DNA from: an uncultured Parabacteroides sp.
Lineage (GTDB): Bacteria > Bacteroidota > Bacteroidia > Bacteroidales > Tannerellaceae
Direction: 5' to 3'
Assembly: GCF_905196875.1 (NCBI RefSeq)
Contig: NZ_CAJJWO010000066.1
Span: 1 to 27,797, forward strand
DNA length: 27,797 nucleotides
Part shown: positions 20,766 to 27,157 of the stretch, piece by piece
Layout: each line of letters starts with the position of its first letter
Position numbering within the stretch: the stretch's first letter is position 1
Notes under the pieces: generated by a model
Told to the model about the DNA's origin: nothing
Databases searched by the model: none
Seen by the model: only the letters and a program-made list of their open reading frames with translations
Translations under genes and position numbers: made by a program

Positions 20766-23612
20766 TTATTTCACTTGTACCTTAAACCGTTCCTTCCCAA
20801 TCAAGACAATATAATTACCTTGTGGCAGCCAGACTGTTTTGTTGCCGGATAGCTTGTCGAGTTTTTTCAGCAAAGAGCCGTTGAAAGTGTGGATGAATAC
20901 TGTTTCCGGTTGCGAAGTTTGGATGTGTAAACAGGCTTCTTCCGTCCATACTTTCGTACTGTTTGTATTTATTGCTTCGTTGGCTACCGGGTCGGGATTC
21001 TTAACGATACCGTCGATATTGATGGTGATCGGCTGGCGTACATATTTGATGATATATGCGCCGTCGCTCGAACGTGGAGTGATTGTTTCGCCCCGGTTGG
21101 TAGTGACGATGGGGGAGGACTGGTTGTATCCTTCATCCAGTGTGAGGTAGAAACGGAAACTGCTCCAGGCTTCAACTTCGTATTCTCCGGCGATAGGGTC
21201 GGTTGTCGCACCTTCTATTTGCGGGAGGGTGACGATATGGTATACTGTCGGGGTCGGGTCGGGGTCGGGAGTCGGCTCCGGTTCGGGGGGAGGCTCCGGA
21301 GTTTGTTTTTTGCCGAATGAGGCAGCAATAACGATTGCCTCTGATACAGTCAAAGTGTTTCCTGATGAAAAGGAAGTTCCATTTACCAGTAACTCTTTCA
21401 GTTCATATCCATCATCTTCCGGTGTGGCGGTAATGGTAAGTGTGGTTCCACCTTTCACTTTGTCATTGGATTGTATGGAGACTTGATTCTGATCGGTGAC
21501 AGTGAGCGTACCGTGTTGTGGGGTATCGAATGTAATAATGTAATTTTGTAAACTGACAATAGGAATAGTCGGCTGGTTGACTATTGTTGTTGTTTCGTAG
21601 CTTCCGTCTTCTTTTATATATTTCAATTTTGGAAGTTGAGTATTGTCGGTGAAATCCCACGCATCGGATGATTGGAAAGGATAACTTGATCCATCCCAGT
21701 CTGCACCATTGTCTACAACAGCATCGTCTACTTTTGGTATTTCCGGGTGGGCAAAGTTGTCCGTAACAGTAGCAACTGTCTGATCTTGAAACCCTACAAT
21801 ACGTCCGGGTGTTGTAGCGTTATATGTAATACCTCCGGTATTGAGTGCCAGACAGTTTACAACAGAGCCTTTACTGTTAGTTCTACTGCCTTTGTTTATT
21901 CCGGTAATACCTCCAACATATCCACGAGGATCTTCATTTGCTTTTGTTATCTGTGTACAATTTGCAGCCACCTTGCCTGTTGCGTAACAATTGAGTATCT
22001 CATACTTATTATAGCCTGCAATCCCTCCGGCATAATTTATTTCGCCGGTTGATGTGATGTCTCCTGTTGAATAGCAATTCTGTATGTAATGTGTATTATA
22101 TCCTGCAATACCACCGACTGTATTGTTGTTGCCGGTGGAAATAATATTAGCGGTAGAAAAGCTATTTTTAATAGCATTAGAACATTGTCCGGCAATACCA
22201 CCTCCATAAGAAACAACCCCATTAGTTGTAACAGTACCTGATACTACACAATTACTAATAGGGGCTTGCTCGAAGATACCGGTAATACCTCCTGCATATG
22301 CTTCCGTGTCCGGAATTTTTGTAGTCGCTGAAACCTTGGCTGACGATTTACAATTCTGAATTGCCGCTTTACTGTATCCGGCGATACCTCCCGCCGTACA
22401 TAAATTACCACTTAAATCAGTACTCGAGGGCTGATCCGTAATTAATTCTACAGAAATTGTTCCGGATGTAGTACAATCAGTTATGGGAGGACATTTTTGA
22501 GCATTTCCCATGTTATGAGTTCCTGTAATACCGCCAACTTTGGCATAGTACCCCGTTGATTGTAGACTTTCCTTTATTTTATATACTAATGTTATATCAC
22601 AGGAAGAAGTACAATTTTCTATTGTATAAGTTGGGTTAGAATATAAGGGCTTTGTGTTTTCCGAGACAATTCCACCGACACCACTAGTTGTTCCATCAAG
22701 AGTGACATTGATAGATCCTTCTGCACTGCATCCTTTTATGACACCCCTATTGGATGTTGTTATTCCTCCAGCTTCTGCTTGAATTACTTTGGCGACTATT
22801 TTTGCATGACAGTTTGTGATACTACCACTCGTTTGGGAAGATGCATTGTTCGTTCCGGCTATTCCACCGGCCCAACCGGATTTAAGACCTCCACTGGGAG
22901 TTAACTCAAGATTGTAATTGAATTTCCCGTCAAAGCTACAGCCATTAATAATTGCTTGCGTGTCATCTTCAGATGCATTTTTACCAGTTATACCTCCTAC
23001 ATACACTGAGGCCTCTCCTTTATAGTTGATTGTACCCTCTGCGTGACAATTTTCAATTGTAGAGGAAAAGCTTGCACCGGCTATGCATCCGGCATAAATG
23101 TTTTTATTGGATGTATAGGTGTTACTACTTTTTTCGATAAAGCAGTTTATTAATTTGATATTCTTTATTGTCGTATGATCTATTTGTCCGAAGAGCCCCG
23201 CAGAGCAATCGGAGACAATCTTCATATTGGATATGGTATGATCGCCTCCATTAAAGTTTCCTTTGAAAGGTCTGGTGAATCTATAGTCTTTTCCTTTTTC
23301 TCCTATTGGTATCCAATTATGATCAATTAAATCAAGATCTTTAGTGAGTGTTATCGTCACTCCTTCAAATCCTTTTTGACCGGCATTTCCTGTATCTGTA
23401 TCGTCATTTACCATTTTTGCTACCCAAGCTAATTCAGCTTCGGAAGATATATTGATTTCTGTCGAAGCGGTAGTCCAGCCGCTTGGTTCTTGAGCCAGAT
23501 CTTCCCATGTTTGCGTTGTGGTATCTTGTGCCAATATTCCTTTTGATAAGGAGCAAAGGATAATCGTTATTAATAGACGAAACGGAGTAAGATGTAAATG
23601 CTTTTTCATCAT
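20766..23612 (-). CDS. Large GLUG-repeat beta-helix surface protein, phase-variable
   Basis: A 948-residue exported protein. The signal peptide is cleaved after about residue 28 (GILA-QD). After an N-terminal capping region (FKGNFNGGDHTISNM), about a dozen GLUG-type repeats run to about residue 620, in the pattern GGIAGYN followed by a turn and NCYSTG. They predict a right-handed parallel beta helix, and most repeats place a Cys in the same position. Residues about 685-765 look like a divergent InlB B-repeat domain. A Pro-Glu-Asp-Thr linker follows at about 769-790, then further beta domains. The final ~70 residues (FIHTFNGSLLKK to the end) resemble DUF6383 or sorting-domain-like C-termini of Bacteroidales surface proteins. 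No enzyme domain is visible; adhesion or surface masking is plausible. Its start overlaps the HU stop, and the operon is under the invertible segment. Confidence 0.85.
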   Translation of the reverse strand: MMKKHLHLTPFRLLITIILCSLSKGILAQDTTTQTWEDLAQEPSGWTTASTEINISSEAELAWVAKMVNDDTDTGNAGQKGFEGVTITLTKDLDLIDHNWIPIGEKGKDYRFTRPFKGNFNGGDHTISNMKIVSDCSAGLFGQIDHTTIKNIKLINCFIEKSSNTYTSNKNIYAGCIAGASFSSTIENCHAEGTINYKGEASVYVGGITGKNASEDDTQAIINGCSFDGKFNYNLELTPSGGLKSGWAGGIAGTNNASSQTSGSITNCHAKIVAKVIQAEAGGITTSNRGVIKGCSAEGSINVTLDGTTSGVGGIVSENTKPLYSNPTYTIENCTSSCDITLVYKIKESLQSTGYYAKVGGITGTHNMGNAQKCPPITDCTTSGTISVELITDQPSSTDLSGNLCTAGGIAGYSKAAIQNCKSSAKVSATTKIPDTEAYAGGITGIFEQAPISNCVVSGTVTTNGVVSYGGGIAGQCSNAIKNSFSTANIISTGNNNTVGGIAGYNTHYIQNCYSTGDITSTGEINYAGGIAGYNKYEILNCYATGKVAANCTQITKANEDPRGYVGGITGINKGSRTNSKGSVVNCLALNTGGITYNATTPGRIVGFQDQTVATVTDNFAHPEIPKVDDAVVDNGADWDGSSYPFQSSDAWDFTDNTQLPKLKYIKEDGSYETTTIVNQPTIPIVSLQNYIITFDTPQHGTLTVTDQNQVSIQSNDKVKGGTTLTITATPEDDGYELKELLVNGTSFSSGNTLTVSEAIVIAASFGKKQTPEPPPEPEPTPDPDPTPTVYHIVTLPQIEGATTDPIAGEYEVEAWSSFRFYLTLDEGYNQSSPIVTTNRGETITPRSSDGAYIIKYVRQPITINIDGIVKNPDPVANEAINTNSTKVWTEEACLHIQTSQPETVFIHTFNGSLLKKLDKLSGNKTVWLPQGNYIVLIGKERFKVQVK

Positions 23613-23905
23613 GATTTATTTTTAGTTTGAGGTTTATTAATTTCTTTGAGTAGCTGTTTCCCCGGTTTCAGCTTTACAGAGAAACGTTCGGGGATAGTAT
23701 GAGGGGCCCCCGTTTTGGGGTTACGGGCGGGACGTTCGGTTTGATGCCATCTTGATATGACTGCAAAACCGTATAGGTGGATTTCTTCACCGCGTTGTAA
23801 CTGACTGGTAATGATATCCATTAATGCTTGAAGCATCTTCTTTGACGTAGACTTGGTTTGTTCTGTTTTCAGGGCCAAGTCGTCTATTAATTGTTGTTTA
23901 TTCAT
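23609..23905 (-). CDS. HU/IHF-family DNA-binding protein coupled to the surface protein gene
   Basis: A 98-residue HU-fold protein. It starts MNKQQLIDDLALKTEQTKS, the dimerisation helices of the family, and has the DNA-contacting beta arm at about 54-72 (ERPARNPKTGAPHTIPER) with the insertion proline region. A lysine-rich tail ends it. The stop overlaps the GLUG start (ATGA, 4 bases), so both are made from one message. The start codon abuts the left inverted repeat, which shares one base with the ATG, so its expression depends on the orientation of the upstream segment. HU-type proteins bend DNA and assist recombinases. Whether this copy regulates the surface gene or the inversion is inference. 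Confidence 0.9.
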   Translation of the reverse strand: MNKQQLIDDLALKTEQTKSTSKKMLQALMDIITSQLQRGEEIHLYGFAVISRWHQTERPARNPKTGAPHTIPERFSVKLKPGKQLLKEINKPQTKNKS

Positions 23906-23936
23906 GAGAATGACTAGAAAAAACGTTCGTTTAAAT
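23905..23936. repeat. Left 32-bp inverted repeat of the invertible segment
   Basis: The complement of this stretch matches 24093-24124 at 30 of 32 positions. It contains AAACGTTCGT (23921-23930), which fits the ARACGTTCGT core that I recall for invertible promoters of B. fragilis. Around its TT centre (23926-23927) the site is also an imperfect dyad with outer boxes AATGACTA (23909-23916) and TAGTCATT (23937-23944). Confidence 0.95.
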
Positions 23937-24055
23937 TAGTCATTTTCAGAGGTGTCTGAAAAAATAATTGTTTATAGAAAAAAAAGAAAGAGGAAGGCTT
24001 GAAAATTGTTGATAAACAAAGAAAAACAAGAAAATCAAAGTTTATGGCTAATTAG

Positions 24056-24086
24056 TTTGAATATAAAAATATAACCCGTAACTTTG
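24056..24086 (+). promoter_or_regulatory. Consensus promoter inside the invertible segment
   Basis: TTTG (24056-24059), 19 bases, TAACTTTG (24079-24086) match both Bacteroidales elements. It ends 6 bases before the right inverted repeat. In this orientation it reads toward the 3' end of the convergent DUF3987 gene; after inversion it would read into HU and GLUG. Confidence 0.85.
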
Positions 24087-24092
24087 TGGACG

Positions 24093-24124
24093 ATTTAAAC
24101 GAACGTTTTATTTAGTCATTCTCA
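24093..24124. repeat. Right 32-bp inverted repeat of the invertible segment
   Basis: It matches the complement of 23905-23936 at 30 of 32 positions (17 identical, 2 mismatches within 3 bases, then 12 identical). It contains the complement of AAACGTTCGT. Its outer arm keeps the TAGTCATT box; its inner arm does not. Confidence 0.95.
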
Positions 24125-24162
24125 GAAGTGCCATTTTGTAAAATGATTATGGCTGTTTATTA

Positions 24163-24214
24163 AAATACTTATGTTTTTTGTCCGAAATACTTAAGTATTT
24201 TATATCAAATACTT
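24163..24214. repeat. Three AAATACTT boxes at exact 22-bp spacing
   Basis: AAATACTT occurs at 24163-24170, 24185-24192 and 24207-24214, each start 22 bases after the last, or about two helical turns. The middle box forms the perfect 16-base palindrome AAATACTTAAGTATTT (24185-24200). This is the layout of an operator or iteron array. It lies in the 172-base gap between the invertible segment and the DUF3987 stop codon. The rest of the gap holds the repeat at 24254-24285. Confidence 0.7.
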
Positions 24215-24253
24215 CCTATCTATAACATTTACTTTATGTTTTGTATTTCAAAA

Positions 24254-24285
24254 GTTCGCCACTTTCGCCATTTATGCCACTAAAG
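24254..24285. repeat. Inverted copy of the primase-helicase linker repeat
   Basis: A 32-base stretch made of GCCACTTTC-like 9-base units. Read on the plus strand it matches the minus-strand coding sequence at 25740-25709 at 26 of 32 positions. The two copies are inverted relative to each other and flank the helicase half of the DUF3987 gene. Confidence 0.65.
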
Positions 24286-24296
24286 TTATTTCATTT

Positions 24297-26696
24297 TCAA
24301 CTGCCATATTTCGCTATCTTTTTCAGGTATTTTCCAACTGATAATCTGCTGATTATCCCTTCGTGTATCCATTTTCCCAAATGACGGTCGATGGTTCTTT
24401 CGGGGATTCCCCGGGACAAGCCGAGTGCCTTGGCTTCGGAGGTGCGGAAGGTGGCGGGGAGGTCGTTGAAGAATGTCTCGTAAATATTGGGGTCGCTGGG
24501 TGGAGTGAAATCGGCATCATGCTTTAACATCGTACCTAATGTAAGCATGTGCTGCTGAAACATAAGGACGAACATCGTGGCAATATCGAAATCTATGTCT
24601 GAAACGACCTGTTCGTCCAACGTGCTCTGTCGTTCCACTTTGCGCAGGGCGGTGAGAAGCATACTGATGCAGAAATGAGTACGTCCCAGGCGGTGCACCA
24701 CGCTCAGGCGATCTTCGTTGCCGAACAACCGGGCCTGTTCCGACATGCGGGAGAAACGATGGTTCATGCGGTTACGCTGTTGCTTGGTGTAATGTACGAA
24801 GGTCGGGTTATTGTCGAGGTAGATGCCGGCTTCGAGGATGGCGGCGCCTACCTCTGCATAATAACGGTCGGCATGTATGTTATCGTCTTCGCTGGTCAGG
24901 GGTTTCCATTGCGGAGCCTCGTTGAAGGTGTAAGCCAGGAAACGGCTGAAGAGACCGTCGTCGGCCGAAGGGATGAGCCGTACAAACTGCCCGAAAGTTC
25001 CGCTCGTGAGTAGTCCCATAAGCGGACGGTTGCAGCTTACTGTCCCGCCCGAAATGGATGCCCGGTCGATCGTCTCCTGATGGGCGATCTGGTTGAGCAG
25101 GTAGGTGTATTTGCCGTGGTCGTTGTTGATGGCTTCGATCAGGATACCGATTTCCGATTCTTGCATCAGTCCGGGATAATGTTCGTTGGCACTCAGTTGT
25201 TGCACCAGCTTGGCCTGGGTGATGGTTCCGGCAATTTTTAGTTCCATCTGAAGAACTTCGACGGGGCGGGTGAGCATGACCGGCTTTCCGGTTTTCTTGC
25301 TTCGCGCCGCAGCCAGTTCGTAGGCCTCTATCTCTTCCTTGTTTTTCTTGACGTACGAAGCTGATTTCGAGCGGACGTAATAGTGCCAGGGTTGGAGCAA
25401 TTGGTACATGCCGTTGAGCACTCCCTTGCCGGAGCCGGCACGTGCCACGACATAGAGGTAGAGCATCGGGGCGACAGAATCGCCATGATAGTTACCTTTT
25501 ACACGAGGCATCACGGTGGAGATCATAGCCAGTGCGGCGACGATTGCCATATCCCGCTGGCGTCCTTCGAGGCCGGGGCGTACCATGTCCCGCAACAGGG
25601 TCGGGGCGGTATTGAAAAGAGCCTGGTTTACGTAGGGTAGTTCGGGAGTAACGTGTTGATTCGTAGTTATATCCGTTTCGTTTTCGGCAGGAGGATACTT
25701 TTCGGTATCTTTAGTGGCGAAAGTGGCGGGAATGGCGAACTTTTTCTCGTTCAGGGTCTTGTTTTCGCGTCGGTTCACCCCATGTTCAGCCCGTGCCTTG
25801 CTGTAAACGGAGGCGATGGTCTTGGCGATCTCCTTCGCGTCGAAATCGGGCTCGACATAACGGCGCATGCATTCATTTTCCACCGCCTGCTGTCCGAAGC
25901 CTGCCCGGTTCAGGCAGAAGGCGAGGCTGACCAGTCGGGCATGGCGTTGTCCTTTTACCCAACTGTTTCCGAGGTCTGCCTGATCCAGATAGAGATCCAG
26001 TCGCTCCGTTTCCGTCAGTGGCTCCGTTTCTGTCGCCATCTTTTTCTCACAGTGTCTGGAGTAACTTTTCCCCTCTCGGGAGGGGGCAGGTGGTGTGTCA
26101 GCGGCGGGGCTAGGATGTGTGTCGGCGGCCGCTTCCACCCTGAACGTTTCCGCCTCCGGATTGTAATAGCACTCCGCGTCCCAGCAAACCAAACTTGTCC
26201 GTGTGATATCGGTGCACCCCCTGTCTACCGCTTCTCCCAAAGTCGTTTCGACAATATCATACAGTGCCAGGCAGGTCTCCGCATGATGCACGGTGTCCGT
26301 CTCCACCCGGAAGATCAGGTGCACACCGCCGCCCCGCGCACTGACATAAGCCAGAACCAGCCAGGGGAGGCCTTTGCTTCGTTCCATATATTCGGCAACC
26401 GGTGTTTTCATGCCGTCTACGTCTACCAGTGCGTAACCGGTATGTTCGCCTGCCTGTTCCTTCAGTCTTTCGTTGGGGAACAGTGCCGAGACGGCAATGG
26501 CGGGAAGTTGCAGTTTCAGCCGTTTGGCTTCCCGGTGACGCCCTTCGGCTGTCAGCCGGCGGATCTCTTTAGTAATAAATTTAAGACAGTCGCTTTTGAT
26601 AAACTCGTCGAGCCAGCTAAGTGTCACTCTCTTTTCTTCCCTGGTCTTGTAAAGGCTGCCGTACCAGGAGAATTCTTGTTCTTTGTTTTGTGTCAT
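24297..26696 (-). CDS. BT4734-like primase / DUF3987 helicase fusion protein
   Basis: A 799-residue protein. The N-terminal part (about 1-190) is of the BT4734-like (VirE N-terminal) type and has primase-polymerase-like motifs: DVDG (92-95), ARGGGVHLIF with His126, and DITR around Asp163-Arg166. A low-complexity linker with FAIPATFAT-type repeats lies at about 320-330. The DUF3987 part has a Walker A motif ARAGSGKG (418-425), an acidic MQESEIG (511-517) and an arginine-rich helical region. A winged-helix-like end (SRGIPERTIDRHLGKWIHEGIISRLS) closes it. Such proteins resemble phage or plasmid replication primase-helicases and are common beside polysaccharide and surface loci in Bacteroidales; their cellular role is unknown. 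It follows the DUF4248 gene by 35 bases, probably in one operon. A large open frame on the opposite strand is a shadow. Confidence 0.85.
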   Translation of the reverse strand: MTQNKEQEFSWYGSLYKTREEKRVTLSWLDEFIKSDCLKFITKEIRRLTAEGRHREAKRLKLQLPAIAVSALFPNERLKEQAGEHTGYALVDVDGMKTPVAEYMERSKGLPWLVLAYVSARGGGVHLIFRVETDTVHHAETCLALYDIVETTLGEAVDRGCTDITRTSLVCWDAECYYNPEAETFRVEAAADTHPSPAADTPPAPSREGKSYSRHCEKKMATETEPLTETERLDLYLDQADLGNSWVKGQRHARLVSLAFCLNRAGFGQQAVENECMRRYVEPDFDAKEIAKTIASVYSKARAEHGVNRRENKTLNEKKFAIPATFATKDTEKYPPAENETDITTNQHVTPELPYVNQALFNTAPTLLRDMVRPGLEGRQRDMAIVAALAMISTVMPRVKGNYHGDSVAPMLYLYVVARAGSGKGVLNGMYQLLQPWHYYVRSKSASYVKKNKEEIEAYELAAARSKKTGKPVMLTRPVEVLQMELKIAGTITQAKLVQQLSANEHYPGLMQESEIGILIEAINNDHGKYTYLLNQIAHQETIDRASISGGTVSCNRPLMGLLTSGTFGQFVRLIPSADDGLFSRFLAYTFNEAPQWKPLTSEDDNIHADRYYAEVGAAILEAGIYLDNNPTFVHYTKQQRNRMNHRFSRMSEQARLFGNEDRLSVVHRLGRTHFCISMLLTALRKVERQSTLDEQVVSDIDFDIATMFVLMFQQHMLTLGTMLKHDADFTPPSDPNIYETFFNDLPATFRTSEAKALGLSRGIPERTIDRHLGKWIHEGIISRLSVGKYLKKIAKYGS
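25709..25740. repeat. Linker repeat within the primase-helicase gene
   Basis: On the minus strand this encodes the linker FAIPATFATK with repeated TTCGCCACT-like 9-base units. It is inverted relative to 24254-24285 (26/32 identical) and lies at the join of the primase and helicase modules. Confidence 0.65.
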
Positions 26697-26731
26697 AGGT
26701 TGTACGATAAAGTTGTAAAATGCCGGGCTCG

Positions 26732-26956
26732 CTAAGGTTCACCCAGATGATTGACAATGCACATTGCTTGTTTGGGCGTGAGTAGTTTCTGCCCCGGTTT
26801 CCAGTCCAGGGCGATCAGTTTCTCTTTCAGGTTTCCCGAAAGCCTGATCCATCGTGTCAGCTTCTCACTGGCCGTCTTGGGCGTCGATTCGGGGAAATAA
26901 CACAGGGCCAGTTCGTAAAATGCCCATACACGGCAGTAGTTTTGCTTTTCTTCCAT
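26732..26956 (-). CDS. DUF4248-family small protein
   Basis: From the ATG at 26956 the protein has 74 residues, starting MEEKQNYCRVWAFYELALCYFP. The pattern ALCYFPESTPKTASEKLTRWI is the family signature, followed by a small helical segment ending in LLTPKQAMCIVNHLGEP. A longer in-frame start at 27013 would add a hydrophobic stretch not seen in the family, so I prefer 26956. DUF4248 genes usually precede BT4734-like/DUF3987 genes, as here, so the two proteins probably work together. The fold suggests a small helix-turn-helix-like or adaptor protein, but no function is established. Confidence 0.82.
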   Translation of the reverse strand: MEEKQNYCRVWAFYELALCYFPESTPKTASEKLTRWIRLSGNLKEKLIALDWKPGQKLLTPKQAMCIVNHLGEP

Positions 26957-27085
26957 GATCGTTATAGTGTTGATTTGTCCTTGTAAGGTAAGTATAAAAA
27001 ACGAGAAAAACAAATGTTTATGTATTGAATTTCATGCTTTATTGCCGTTTTGTGGCCGGCCGGGTATAAATAACCTGCTTTCTTT

Positions 27086-27115
27086 TTTGTCCGAAGAAAA
27101 TATTCTTTATCTTTG
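27086..27115 (+). promoter_or_regulatory. Promoter of the Rpn-family nuclease gene
   Basis: TTTG (27086-27089), 18 bases, TATCTTTG (27108-27115) fit the Bacteroidales elements. The -7 element ends 42 bases before the ATG at 27158. The 201-base divergent gap (26957-27157) shows no equally good promoter for DUF4248 on the other strand. Confidence 0.75.
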
Positions 27116-27157
27116 TCGTACCGCCTGTTATTGGGTGGCAACCAAAATATATATGCT

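Larger units (their letters stand above)
23905..24124. promoter_or_regulatory. Invertible promoter segment controlling the HU-GLUG operon (OFF orientation)
   Basis: Two 32-bp inverted repeats bracket 156 bases of AT-rich DNA that hold one consensus promoter. The promoter faces right, away from the HU-GLUG operon. Exchange at the central dinucleotides (23926-23927 and 24102-24103) would flip about 175 bases. The promoter would then face the operon, with its -7 element 37 bases before the HU start codon. No perfect leftward TAnnTTTG exists in the segment as assembled. Size, repeat length and core fit the Mpi-type switches of Bacteroidales, where serine recombinases flip capsule or surface-protein promoters. 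No recombinase is encoded in the window. Confidence 0.88.

Noticed and set aside
23682..23691. Extra AAACGTTCGG match to the inversion core inside the HU gene
   Set aside because: It encodes conserved HU residues, lacks the flanking TAGTCATT boxes and has no inverted partner at a plausible distance.
24163..24285. A functional plasmid or phage origin
   Set aside because: Iteron-like boxes and a primase-helicase are present, but there is no Rep initiator, DnaA box cluster or integrase, so only a repeat array is reported.
25653..26735. 360-codon open frame opposite the primase-helicase gene
   Set aside because: No recognisable domain, and it is a GC-driven shadow of a well-supported gene.
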